From Cephalotus follicularis (taxonomy: Eukaryota; Streptophyta; Magnoliopsida; Oxalidales; Cephalotaceae), in assembly GCA_001972305.1 (NCBI GenBank), contig BDDD01006688.1:23563-87562 (forward strand): a DNA stretch of 64,000 bases, read 5' to 3'. The notes beneath the pieces were generated by a model. It ran no database searches. It was not told the origin of the DNA and saw nothing but the letters and a program-made list of their open reading frames with translations. The translations under genes and the position numbers were made by a program. This document shows positions 32,713-44,396 of the stretch, in pieces (the stretch's first letter is position 1; each line of letters begins with the position of its first letter).

Positions 32713-34766
32713 CGACTATTGGGCTGAAAGGAGTTTTTAGCTATTTCAAAGCTGGTTTTCAACTTCTTTTCACATTACCGCTTGACTGGAGCCTCACTTG
32801 AGGTGTTCAAGTGTTTGAAATCTGTTTTAATGATTGTATTGACACATTGATTGATGGCTTGAGTCATAAGCGTTGTTGTGAGTCTAAGTCGGTATGATGG
32901 ATGCACATTCCCATCCCTCCATTAGGTACCACCACTTATTGACTTTGCTTCGATGTTGTGTTGATACATTGATCGATTGCTTGAGTCATAAGTGTTGTTG
33001 TGAGTCTAAGTTGGTACGATGATGCATGTTCCCATTTCTCCGTTAGACACCACCACTGATTGACTTTACTTGACATTGTATTGACATGATTGATTGAATT
33101 GTATGGATCCTATAGAGTGACCTTATGATTCGTGTCGGCAGGTTAGGTTGTTGACTCTATCCACCTATTCCGTCGATCGTTTCAATTATTGTATTGTTCC
33201 TTTGATTGTATTGTCTTGCTGACGAGCATGATTGATTGATGATTGACGCTCCCTGAGGGCCGTAGCTCCCTAACGGTAATAGTAGCTCCTTCGGTGTAGC
33301 TCATCAAGATTGTATTGTCCCAGCCATAGGCTGGAAGATCTATGCATTCTGGACCTGATCATTCTGAGAAACATAGATATATCTCCCACCCTTTTTGAAG
33401 GATTACATTCCGTGGGATTGATCACTGCTAACTGATTGACATTGTATTGACCCGGGGTTGCATACTCTATAGGATATTGATTGATTGATTGGGTGTTTTA
33501 TACACCACCATTGAGTGTCTGCCATTGATTGATTGTGACAGATCCTATCCATATGCTCTATTATGGGCCATTGTTATACAGGTATTCTGATCGTGAATTG
33601 TATACATGCATTTTCCATGCCATGCATCGATATTGTACACAGCACATTGATATTGCATACATTGTCACTGATATTGCACATTGTACATTCATACATGCTG
33701 TATGAGGTTTCTGCTTAGCCAGTGGGCCTAACCCCATCGTTTGGGGTGGGGCTGTGTTGTACTTTTGTGTGCAACATTGTCACGCCCTGAACCGCGAGGG
33801 TAAACCCCCACGATCCGACGCGTGATATTCATTCCCTTCAGTCCATTTAGTCATATAATTCATACTCCAAAAAGTGCTATAAATTTAAAACTTAAAACAA
33901 AGTCATAATACAACAGCGGAATAATCAATCCAAATAAAAACTAACTCTTAAAATCTCCTGAAATTTTGGCGTGAAGTATTCGTTTATCGAGCTAAACTCC
34001 CTGTAAAGAAAAACACATTTTATATCTTGGGCTCAGCCCTCAACAACCACACTCCCGAAGGAGGAAACAGTAGTTTATCACAATATGTGGACCCTTCCAT
34101 GTCCTTCACATCAACACACATATTAAACAAGCACTGCCACATGTCGGCTGGTCGATAGCTGAATAAAACATGACTATAACATCTTTAGATTTGTCTCAAA
34201 TACATTAAGCTCTTTCTATACAATTTGTATAAACAAAACCATAAGTGGCCATACACAAAACCTGTTGTAGAGATCCGATCCGTCTCAACCTGTCTCAAAG
34301 CAATCCATCACCTGGGCATGAGCCTGACCCATTCCGCATACAGGGGAAATGGGTCAGCGACATAATGTCGTGTAGGTATACTATGTTACGCATGCAACAG
34401 TATAATAGTGATATGCGTGTAACAGTATATCAATGTATGTCATGTAGTGCATCAACATAATGGTGATATGCGTGTAGCAGTATAATATATATGTATGGCA
34501 TGTCGTGTGCATAAATGACAAATACGGACGGCGTCAGTATACCAACTGTCCCTAAGCAGTGGTATACTAGGCTGGTCCTAATCACATAAAAGGCCATAAG
34601 CCTACAGACACTCCATAAATAATCAGTCATCATGCGTAGGACCAAACAATCCATAGGTCTGAGTACTACTCCACCCCTCCGGCCCGAGATAGTACTACCA
34701 CCGACTACCTACCCTTTTGAGGTCGTAGTCGAGTGGGGTAGAGATAACGCTGATCACATCATGGCT

Positions 34767-34912
34767 AAGCCATAAAAACGGTCAGAGCCCGTAAGTATAG
34801 TGGTAAAGTCATAAAAACAGTCAGAACCCATAGTATGGTGGTAAAGCCGCAAAAACGGTGAGAACCCGTAGTATGGTGGTAAAGCCATAAAAACGGTCAG
34901 AACCCGTAGGCA
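34767..34912. repeat. 38-bp tandem repeat in F
   Basis: Four units starting at 34767, 34806, 34844 and 34882 share AAGCCATAAAAACGGTCAGA and GTAGTATGGTGGT. Confidence 0.88.
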
Positions 34913-35601
34913 CCAGTAACTTCCAGTGATGATGTGATGGAACACCCATAATCCTCGCGACGGAAACGTAGATTATGAATGGGTTATCTCATAGGTCTCA
35001 AACAATAATATATATCATAGTCGCACCTTGTAATACTCGTAACCCATAACATATATTCATTTAAAGGATAGGGACCATTTCATAAAGGATCTCATAGGAT
35101 CCACATCCGTCAAATCAAATAAAGATCATTCAATAGTCATAAGTCATTTTCCATATCCAATGGCCATTTCGTGTTCATAATCCATTTTGTAATCATTTTT
35201 TTATACATCATTTGGTTGGTCCCTATCGAAGTTATAGTGAATGGAAAGGGAATCCACATGGGAGTATCCGCGCTCAGATGTCCCAATGGAAGTACCTGGC
35301 CATTTTGAAATCCATAAAACAATGGAGAGGAAGTCAAAATAAGATATCCGCGTCTCGAAATCCCAATGGAACTATCCTGACCATTTTGAAAACAATTTAG
35401 AAACCATTTGCGTAAAACTCTTTTATTGAGAACTTTCCTTAAAACTTCACTTGAACATCGATTTAGAAATCAATTGTGATACAGAAGGATTCCATAGGTT
35501 ACAAAGCCTTAGGGAGGCTTTCTATGGAATTCATTTGAAGATAAAACCATTTTGGATGGAAAACCATGTAAAACGGTGTGTTTGGGCTGAACAGGGCACT
35601 A

Positions 35602-35812
35602 AGCGTCGATGCTTAGCCCTGGGCATCAACAGTTTTAAAAAGCACAAGTATAAAGCATCAGCGGTTTGTTTTAAAGCATAAGGCATCGACTGTTTGGTTT
35701 AACTCATAAAAGCGTCGACAGTTTTAGAAAGCATAAATATAAAACATCGACTACTTAGTTTAAGACATGAAGGCATCGACCGGTTTAGTTTTGAAAGCAT
35801 AAAGCGTCGACG
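35602..35812. repeat. GCGTCGAC/GCATCGAC array in F, about 30-bp steps
   Basis: Cores at 35606, 35626, 35658, 35686, 35715, 35747, 35776 and 35807, with steps of 20, 32, 28, 29, 32, 29 and 31 bp. Right halves read GGTTTT or TGTTTGG rather than completing the palindrome, except the first unit (AAGCGTCGATGCTTA). Confidence 0.8.
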
Positions 35813-37712
35813 GTTTTGATAGAAAATGCAGTTTGTGAAAGAGTTCGTAATTCAGTGAAAACCATATCCAAAACTGTTCAAAGCCCTTTAAGATTCATCC
35901 CATAGCCCGTGAATTAAGAGAAGGCAAGAACTCATCTCCTCTAAATTCAATATCGAACCCTTATATCATATGCCATATGCAATATACATATCCATCTGTA
36001 TACTCATATATATATATATATACAATCATGCATCCATACAAGTACAATTCGTACATATATCAATCCAAATAATCATTTAAAATGCATGAATATAATGCAA
36101 GCAATATGCCCGATTTTCGTAAAAATTTAAGAGTTAGAAAAATTTTCAAGGTTTTAAGAAAAGTTCAAATTTAAAGTGAGTTTATATAAAATCCATATGG
36201 TGACTTCCGAAAGGAAGTTGTCATATGGAACGTCATATCCGTTCTCGGTAAGGATATTGGTTGTTGTAGGGAACGGGTCTGACATACCTCGTAGCAACTA
36301 AGCTTGTAAAGCTCGAAAATCCTCTATCCTTGATCGTTTCCATTATCCTGCATGTACAACACATTTCCGTTACACTCCACGAACGGAAACCAAGCACAGC
36401 CGCCATCGGAGCTTCGGCCAGTTTCCGGCCATCTCATTTAGCTCCGGCAAAACCCAAAAACAGGTTCCACATTGGACGATATGTTCAAAACCATCGGAGG
36501 CTCACCGTGACTCACCGTGAAACGCGCTGTCACTGCCGGCCAGTAGTTTAACTCACTGAGTTGACTTGCCGGTCGTCCAGAACTCCGGCTACCACCATAA
36601 AACGCCTCACAAACATCAACTTTACACATCCTTGCCCTTAACTCGCCAAGACTCAGCGCTAAACGCACGGTCAAAGGCGGCAGCGAGTTGGCTTCACTGA
36701 GTCAACTCGTCAGTTCGAATCCGGCCGTTTCAAGCTGAATGGCGCCAAATCGGTCACTGAAATCGGTGTAGTCGGCCTCCTAGTTGAAGACCGGACCCAC
36801 CCGCGATGATTACCGATGGTGGAACCCACGGTAAGGGCAACAGTGACTTGGCGTCGGGGAGAAGGAAACGAGCAGAAAAAGAAGAAAAGAGAAGAGAAGA
36901 AGGATGGAGGCTTAACGTCGGCAGTGGAGGCTCTGACCGGTGAGCTCCTGGTCCGGCATCGTCGCCTTCTCCGGCGCCGAGGTCTCCCTCTCTTCCTTTC
37001 TGTCCCGCTGGTCTCTCTCCCTCACGTCTCTCCTTCTTTCTTTAGCACGGGCGCCTTATGCGCCCGTGTCTCACTTCTTTCTTTTCTTTAATGTTTGCCA
37101 CTTCTTTAGTATTTACTAGCCAAAATACTAAGGCATGGGTCCCGTTTAATCCGAAAACGACGATATTAATTATCCGAACAGGTACTAAAATAATCGCAAT
37201 AAAAATGCGAACATAGGGCCTTATTGTCGCACATTAAAAATGCATTTCATTAGTCATTTTGGACCTTATGATTTACGGCTCCAATACACGATGCCTTTTT
37301 ATCGATTCGGGCTCCATCGGCTCAATACGGTCATACACTGTGCCAATATTAAAATAATTATTTATGAAATTTCGGGCATTACAGACATAGATAGGGCAGC
37401 AGGTAGCGGCGGGCAGAAGGATTGGAGACTCGTTTTGATCGCACGACTGCTTGGGTACCGCGGGGCTGGTAGTGAGATTGGAGTGAAAGATTGAAATGTA
37501 TTGTTTTGACATGATGTGATGGGTATTGTATTGTAAAAGTTTGATACTGTATTGTACTGGATGGATGGATTTTTGTATTGTATCTTCCGCATGATATGTA
37601 TTGAAAAGTTTTAAGTTTTTCTGCATTATTATATTGCTAGTCCCAACCATTGCATTGTGTATTGGATTGAGACTAATGCCACGTGTCCGTCCTGCGGGTG
37701 CGGGGTGTTACA

Positions 37713-38369
37713 TGAAGACAAAACAAAAGAAGCAAGGAATCATTCAGTCACCAGCAATTTTGAAGAAATACGGCAAAAACATCAACATCATAGCCGCCAT
37801 TCACTGTTCATCGCCTTTGAAGACAAAACAGGCATAGTAACTACATTAAAGAAAGAAGACAAAATTGAAGAATAATTCTCCAACAAAGTCAACTCACCAA
37901 GGCTTATATAAAGGAGCCTCCTCATTCAAGCAAGAAGCAAGTTATTTTCTCCAACTTTCTTTGAAAGTTTTCGTTTTGAAGTTCTCCAAGTTCTCCTCAT
38001 TTCTCAAACCATTTTAATATTCTTTTTCTAGATGTATACACTTAGAGCCTGAGTGTAGACACTTCAGATCTTCCTACTCCACCAGTATTTAAACCATTTC
38101 CACGAGGCATTTGTAAACGTCCTCCAATATTCAAGTATTGTAAACCATTCCGGAACAGTTCCGGTAACCATCACTGTAAGTTTTGTATGAATTCCTATAC
38201 TTAAATAAATTCAGGTACTGTTCCATTTAAGTATTCATTGAGTTTTTCGATAACTGTTCATCTATATCGCCACTGTTCATTGAGTTTTCCGGCTAATGTT
38301 CCGGTAAGATTCCTTGAATCAAGGCAAAACAATTTAATTTAACTTTTCCATCGACATGATCGGTATATC
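37713..38369 (+). mobile_element. EPRV segment 2: intergenic promoter and leader
   Basis: The viral sequence resumes after D with the duplicated TGAAG, continuing the region after the second ORF. It contains the promoter at 37905 and the start of a long leader with short start codons and an AATAAA-like ATAAAT near 38204. H (TSD ATATC, 38365-38369 and 55008-55012) interrupts it. No other ORF is visible. Confidence 0.8.
37905..37912 (+). promoter_or_regulatory. EPRV pregenomic RNA promoter TATA box
   Basis: TATATAAA is followed by GGAGCCTCCTCATTCAAGCA, much like the arrangement downstream of the TATA box in caulimovirus promoters. The expected start is near 37935. With inserts removed the primer site at 57901 lies about 0.96 kb further on, a plausible leader position. 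Confidence 0.7.
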
Positions 38370-38865
38370 TGTCACACCCCGCTCGCAACAACACGTATGG
38401 TCATGGCAATTTAACATAAATATTCAGCTTATAAAATCTCAATAAAATTTAAAACTTCAATACCATTAAAATATGCGGAAGCAGTTAACAAATAAGCCGA
38501 ATAAGTAAACAAAATCACGCGTCCCATACCACGTGATATCAACATTAATACCATTAAGGCATTGTTAAATACCCTCAAACGGAGTGTGATCAAAAGTCGA
38601 TGAACATCATTAATATCTCAATACAGTAATCCAAATTAAAACATATCTCGATACATTGTTCAACATTTATTTAAGTAAATAAAACTCTATCTCCCCTCTG
38701 ATACGGTCGTGCTCTGGTGACGTCCATGTCACTGCATCGATCTGAAATAGTAGGGGGTTAGCCTTTGTCCTCACTCTGCTAAATTATAAGTGTAATTTAG
38801 GGTCTGTGATAAATAATGTCATGTAATGAATGCATCGTGATGCAATACATACTATATCTCGATGC

Positions 38866-38916
<51 letters not shown>
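38866..38916. repeat. (AT)n(TG)n microsatellite
   Basis: An AT run followed by about 16 TG dinucleotides. The same site in the other H LTR (53687-53729) has a longer TG run. Confidence 0.95.
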
Positions 38917-38917
<1 letters not shown>

Positions 38918-39531
38918 CAAATGGCTATAATCTCACGGTTCACAATCATGTCTAAAGGACCAATCAATTCACAATGGTACGAAGAGCGTCGCCAACTCCT
39001 GGCCCCAACGTCATACATCCCGACATCGGCCCCCAACTCTAGGAAGCACGAGCAGGTCACAGTACAGTGAATTACCCAGCCATCTCCTGGCCCCTGGGTC
39101 AACCGTACCACTAGCCATCGATGGCACCTCCGCCACGCAACTAGTACGGTGCAAATACAATCAGCAATCAATTCATTACACAATCTGTTTTCCAAGTAGT
39201 TTATAAGTCAAAAATACTTGAAAACAGTTCACATTTTCACGATGTTCACAATCTGTTTTCCAAGTAGTTTATAAGTTTCAAATACTTGAAAAAAAACCCA
39301 CGTTTTCACGATGTACAACTCTTTGAACAATTCACGATCTTTTGGAAGCCATTTTCACAATCCTCTGAAAATATATATTTGTTAAAACATACATTTTTGT
39401 GTAAAATAATGATTTATAACAATCATGTATGCACTTCCAAAAACGGTAAAACATTTCACAATCAATTCACAATTCAGTTCATAACAATACACAATGCATA
39501 ATCATGCTCAGAATGCAAGTTAGTTCCCCAA

Positions 39532-39776
39532 CAGTCGGCTGTCTCTCCTGACAATCGGTTGTTTTCCTTCAACAGTCGGCTGTCCCTCATTGGCAGTCGG
39601 CTGCCTTCAACCATTCAGTCAGCTTCCCTCTTGGCAGTCGGCTGCTTTCTCTTAACAGTTGGCTGCCCTCTTGGCAGTCAACTGTTTTCTCTCAACCAGT
39701 CGACTACCCTCCCTTGGCAGTCGACTACTCAACCTTCTGCAGGTATTCTCTATTAAGACGTATGAACAGTCGACCG
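39532..39776. repeat. CAGTCGGCTG/CAGTCGACTG array, H left LTR
   Basis: Units start at 39532, 39552, 39573, 39594, 39616, 39635, 39656, 39675, 39697, 39718 and 39767, with steps of 20, 21, 21, 22, 19, 21, 19, 22, 21 and 49 bp. Beyond K the array continues at 42741, 42763, 42784, 42805 and 42825 (22, 21, 21, 20). Spacers are pyrimidine-rich on the plus strand and tend to alternate between CCCTCTTGG and TTTTCTCTCAA types, which suggests a 42-bp super-unit. Confidence 0.93.
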
Positions 39777-39784
39777 GCTCGTTT

Positions 39785-42732
39785 TGACACGCCCCGTTCT
39801 CGAGCACCCCCGCCCTAGGACGGCCGTGCCAGGTGGAAGGATCCCCCACCTGGATCCCTAACCAAAACCCTCAACAAACAAAGGCTAACGCTAAGGCCAG
39901 GGCAGGCGTTAAAAACACACTGCCGAGGAGAGCCAATCTCCCCAGGCCAAATGCACCTAAGGCATAGGAACAAGAAATGCCTGTGCGCAAGGAAATGACA
40001 ACGTTTAACATAGGCCAAGTCTGGGATCAACACAAGGGCCCAGGGACAAATGCCAAGCATGGGAACAACTACCCGAGGTCCCACCAACACCCAACTTACA
40101 CTAAGGAGATGGAATCTCACCCCGGCCAGGTACCCAAGGGATCCACCAGGGCTCACCCGACAAAACTCCTCCAGGGACCGAGCTGGTCCGAGGTCAGGAC
40201 GACGGGCAAAACTAAGGAAAACCTCATACTCTCACTTAACGCCTGCGATGCCCGGGGACAAGCACCCGGGGATGCCATCATACCTCAGCTTAGGGTCAAC
40301 CAACCCGAGCTGCGAAGTCAACCTAAGGTTTGACCAACCATGAACATGCCACCCCTCCCCCAGCATCTCAGCAGAGGTGCCACGCACAAAGGGCCCAGGG
40401 AGAAACACTGAAGTTTCACCAAGGCTAGGGCTGGGGAGACCTGCTCCTCTGCCTAGGGTTAAACAACCCCCGAACTCACATGTCATCCCTGCACGCCCAA
40501 ACACCTACATAAACATCGCCAGGGCTGGGAAAACAGCTCATAACAACAAAGTATATAAAACAATAATGAATTATATACGGTCCCGGACAAAATGCCAAGA
40601 ACCCCACCACATACAAAAATCATATGCATGTTTACAAAAGAAGGTTTTACAAAACATAGACAACAACAAGTCTATACAAATACCCCATGAATGTCCCCAA
40701 ATGCATGAAGGTGCCCGTGGCCATGGAGCCATCCTAAGGTGCTGCGTCAGGCATCTACCTCTTTCAACACGCTATCTTTAGTGGATCTCAAGAACCCTGC
40801 TGCCCCGCTCCCTCTGCACACAAAACTGAGAAGGGATTAGTCCAACTGACTAGTGAGTAAGATCAAGGAATATCCTCGGCAAACCCATTTCCACCGGGGT
40901 GCCAAGAGCCAAGGAAAACGTGCCCTGCCCCAACTGGGCTGAAGGGCAACCCATATCCACTGCTTAACAAAACAAGGCAGGTTTGAAAATATACAAAGAT
41001 ATCAATAAAAGGAAAACCCGAGGAGACATCAGAGCTACCGACTCAATGACCAACCTCAAGGAAAGAAGAGTAAACAACAGGTTATATATCAAACATGCCA
41101 GGGACCCGACGATAAACAAAAGATCAACTCCAAGGATCAACAATTAACAAGGGGACTACTGGTACTGTATCAATCACAAGCACATTCCACACATGCACAT
41201 GCACACATCATACTCACACACTTTCATAGCCGGAACCACCTCGGCAAGCACAAATAACAACTCCGTTGATGATCCATCAACGCGGTCATGGGCTACTGGA
41301 CTATACACATCCCTTGTATACGCATATAGTTACCCACTTCCAGAGCACCGCATCAACATCGGTAGAAGGGCTACGCCAGCACTCCTTCCCCAGTAATCAC
41401 ATGTTTGGCGCACCTCACTACATGAACATCGATCGAGGGGCTACGCAAGCCCACCCCCGTCGGCAATCACGAGCTCAACACTACACCATATGAACCTTGA
41501 TGAGGAGCTACCTCATCGGCAATCACATAGCGTTAGTATCATCCAAGGGGCCCGCGAATTACCGCTCAGCTCTGCCCTTGACGAGATGACAGAGGAGAAC
41601 ATTGGCTCAGAGGTAAGTGTATCACTACTTAGACCATCTCGTGCCGGCAATCTCATGCCCGAGGACTCCATTATGGCCTGACCAGAGAAGATAGCGGATC
41701 CACGGTTGCCCTCACACATCATTTCATCATAGACCAATGAAATGAGCAGATCCGGGTATAGAACCCAGGCTCAGTCACACTCAACAGCTCATGATAGACA
41801 ATGGCACTGCTGAATGGAAAAGGGATCGAACGCCCACTCCCCCATCAGCCACAATAAGTCTCATACATAACCAAGCAACTAGTAACCAGTACCCAAGGAC
41901 AACAACACATGATATCAAATAAAGCATGAATACTTACACAAAAAGGGGAAATAACAAGTTCAACCCAGGCATTGAGCCCTCAGCTCAGAAACAACAATAT
42001 TCACATGCAATATCAACAAGATGACAGGAGAAGAAATCCTAGTCAAAGATAATATCATAGAAGGGCATATAACCAGTAAACTCTCAGTTATCAATTGATA
42101 GAAAGAAGAACATCCCACTCACTAGTATCAGCAGCTTCTTCAGCTACCTTCCTTGTTGTGCAGACTTCGTGCCTAGATCTTCCTCTGCAAGACCAACACA
42201 CAACAAAGCTTAGCTACCATGAACAACATCTCTGAAGTATGCATGAACCACATACATCCATGAAAACCAAGACGAAGCTCTTCCTCGGCCTTAAAGATTG
42301 TGCCTGCACCAACCATGCGATACACCACAACGTACTGAGGAGGACACTCTCCAGCTAGACGCGTAGTCGGGTGAAAGAAGTTCCAACCTCAAACAGCGAT
42401 CAAAGCTTCAGAAGAAAGACGAAGAAGAAAGATGAAAGATGAAAGCTCTCTCTCCCAAATGCTTATTCAGGCTTGAGATGATGGATATGACGTCTGCCGA
42501 AAACCAACTACCAAGCTTCTTAAGCAAGCTTTGCACATATCCCAATACCAACTCAAATATCTCTTATCTCTTAACCACATATCATAACAAAACCATTGGG
42601 CGTCCACCAAGCCCAAGCCAAACTAACACTATCCAAGAAAAGAGCCCAAGCCAACCACAACCAAGGAGAAAAAGAAAAATTTCCCCCAAGCCCCAAACAT
42701 CAATTTACCCAAAATTAATGCGGGTCGTTACA
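39785..42732 (-). mobile_element. K: L-related unpaired LTR-type element in H 3' LTR
   Basis: Plus-strand ends are TGACACGCCCCG and GGGTCGTTACA, with perfect TSD CGTTT at 39780-39784 and 42733-42737; 2948 bp. The inverse of 40030-40240 and 41200-41330 matches L-family LTR blocks (CGGGGTGAGATT; GACCGCGTTGATGGATC). The inverse of 41400-41900 instead matches the L1 internal domain. The purine-rich stretch at 42405-42440 corresponds to the GAAGAAG tract. No coding region is supported. Without paired LTRs I read it as a solo LTR. Confidence 0.82.
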
Positions 42733-43390
42733 CGTTTGCATAGTCGGTTGTTTACCATTAAGCAGTCGGCTGCTCACACTGAGCAGCCGACTGCTCTTGC
42801 TTAGCAATCGGCTGCCCTCCGTGGCAGTCAACTGGATTTGCGGGCAGTACACCAAAATAGCAGAAAATACATGCAATTCTCACCCTAACCCATTCAAAAT
42901 GGAGCATTCATCAACCACAACACACATTCATGCTCATATCACAGTCTATTGCATGCATTTCATCTATGGACATCCTTTATAATTGAACATAAATCACAAT
43001 TATAAAATACCCCTACCTTTGAATTCTAAGTTAGGAATTACAATCCACCTCTTTAAGTCCCGAATCCGAGGCGTTCAAAGCTCCCAAGTCCGTCCAATGA
43101 CTCCACCAAGCTTGGTTCTTCCACTGATTCGAGCCTCCAAGTCCTCAATCCAAGTACGGAGAATTTGGGTTTCAATTCTCTCTCTCTTTTCTCTCCTTTC
43201 TTCCTCACAAACTCTCTATTTCTTTTTCTCTCTTGGAAATGCTGATTGAATGAGGAGGAGAGTGTGTGTTTTTATGGGAAATTCGTGCCTCTCCTCACCA
43301 ACCGACAATGCTCAGCAACCATTGTCCTCTCTCCCACTTTCTCTGCAAAAACAGGTCTATCAAAACGTTTTTAACTGACAGACCGCATGG

Positions 43391-43467
43391 CAGTCGACTG
43401 CCTCACCTCGGCAGTTGGTTGTCTCAGCCGATAGCCCCAGCCGGCTGTTTCTCCCGGCAGTCGGCTG
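43391..43467. repeat. CAGTCGACTG array near H LTR start
   Basis: Units at 43391, 43412, 43438 and 43458, with a partial CAGCCGATAG at 43425. In the other LTR the matching cluster is at about 54778-54852. Confidence 0.85.
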
Positions 43468-43619
43468 GCTCCTTGCTTCTTCACATCATAACTTTCCTTA
43501 AAACTTTTCATTCAAGCTTTAAATTCCCATGGAGGAAAACTCATAATTCTCATTAATTAAATGCATAATTTACATTGGAAATTACAATATCACACTAAGG
43601 AAAAATCCCGGGCATTACA

Positions 43620-43634
43620 TCCACCCCTCCTTCA
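43620..43634 (-). promoter_or_regulatory. H polypurine tract
   Basis: The minus strand reads AAGGAGGGGTGGA directly before the 3' LTR. Confidence 0.85.
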
Positions 43635-43664
43635 AGGAATTTCGTCCTCGAAATTAAAACAGTA

Positions 43665-44393
43665 CTAAAACAAATGAGGGTAACGCTCCTTAACGTCTTC
43701 CTCACGTTCCCACGTCGCCTCATCGGGTCGATGGAACTGCCACTGAACCTTCACCATAGGAATGGTTCGGTTCCTCAGTACCTGCGTCTTCTAGTCCAGA
43801 ATCTACACTGGTAGCTCCTCGCAAGAAAGGTCATCTCGCACAGGAATAGAATCATAATCCAAGACATGTGATGGGTCTTGGATATATCCTCTCAGCATAG
43901 ACACATGGAAGACATCGTGCACGTTTGACAGTGCAGGGGGTAAAGCGAGCTGATAAGCCACCTTCCCAACCCTCTCTAGAATCTTGAAGGGACCAATATA
44001 ACGCGGAGCTAACTTCCCCTTCTTCCCAAACCTCTGTACACCCTTCCAAGGAGACACCTTCATGAATACATGATCACCCACGCCGAAGGTCAAAGGCCTC
44101 CTCTTCACACTGTCAACATAGCTCTTCTGCCAACTCTGAGCAGCAAGTAGCTTCTCTTTGATGAACCTGACTTTCTCCGAAGTCTCCTCCACAAAATCCA
44201 TCCCAAGTAAAGGTCGCTCACCAACCTCATCCCAACAGATGGGTGATCTACACTTCCTCCCATACAAAGCCTCGTACGGAGCCATACCGATACTGGAATG
44301 GTAGCTGTTATTATTTGAAAACTCTATCAGAGGAATGTGGTCCTCCCAAGTACCAGTAAAGTTGATTACACAAGCCCAGAGCATATCCTCCAA
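43665..44393 (-). pseudogene. H integrase C-terminus and chromodomain-like tail
   Basis: An open frame from MEDMLWACVINF to 43803 covers NNNSYHSSIGMAPYEALYGR, the GPY/F region (VGDHVFMKVS; KLAPRYIGPFKILERVG) and LRGYIQDPSHVLDY. After two stops near 43801 and 43790 the frame continues with TQVLRNRTIPMVKVQW and EATWEREEDVKERYPHLF, ending at 43665. The tail is typical of plant chromoviruses. It follows the integrase core after one TAG. Confidence 0.88.
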
Positions 44394-44396
44394 AGT

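Larger units (their letters stand above)
33778..37383 (-). mobile_element. F: solo LTR, A-related, in D 3' LTR
   Basis: On the minus strand it begins TGTAATGCCCGAAATTTC and ends CAGGGCGTGACA; 3606 bp. The TSD is AACAT (33773-33777) against GACAT (37384-37388). The intact D 5' LTR has GACAT, so the left copy seems to have mutated. 33990-34090 in inverse parallels the end of A (ACAGGGAG, CTCCTTCGGGAGTGTG). It holds the 38-bp tandem repeat, a palindrome-like array at 35606, an (AT)n near 36008 and a GC-rich stretch at 36300-37070 that has no supportable gene. Confidence 0.87.
16456..37712 (+). mobile_element. D: degenerate Ty3/gypsy chromovirus, full length with nested inserts
   Basis: TSD TGAAG flanks the element at 16451-16455 and 37713-37717. 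It has two LTRs of about 2.44 kb (F removed from the second), a primer site, gag remains, PR, RT, RNase H, IN, a chromodomain-like tail and a polypurine tract. Domain order and C-terminal tail place it among plant chromoviruses, most like the Tekay/Del group (family knowledge, not a tree). Removing B and I1 leaves about 4.3 kb of internal sequence, short because the gag core is missing. It is inserted in the EPRV. Stops and frameshifts make it non-autonomous. Confidence 0.92.
31658..37712 (+). repeat. D 3' LTR (interrupted by F)
   Basis: It starts TGTGACCACCCG and ends GGGGTGTTACA. Without F and its TSD it is about 2.44 kb, matching the 5' LTR. It holds the palindrome array at about 32380-32712 and the 130-bp duplication at about 32833-33090. 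F splits it at 33777/37384. Confidence 0.9.
38370..43619 (-). repeat. H 3' LTR (left side), interrupted by K
   Basis: Plus-strand ends are TGTCACACCCCG and CCGGGCATTACA. Without K it is about 2.3 kb. It holds a (TG)n run, a long CAGTCGGCTG-type array split by K, and a short array near its minus-strand start. A minus-strand CATAAAAACAC near 43270 could serve as a TATA box. Confidence 0.9.

Noticed and set aside
33773..33777. F lacking a true target duplication (AACAT against GACAT)
   Set aside because: The undisturbed D 5' LTR reads GACAT, so one later G-to-A change explains the mismatch.
36300..37070. GC-rich stretch in F that looks like a captured host exon
   Set aside because: Frames are short, have no domain and lie on both strands. 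A comparable GC- and purine-rich leader segment exists in the A LTR.
38866..38916. TG microsatellite as a regulatory Z-DNA element
   Set aside because: Simple repeats of this length are common, and the two H LTRs differ in number, as expected from slippage.
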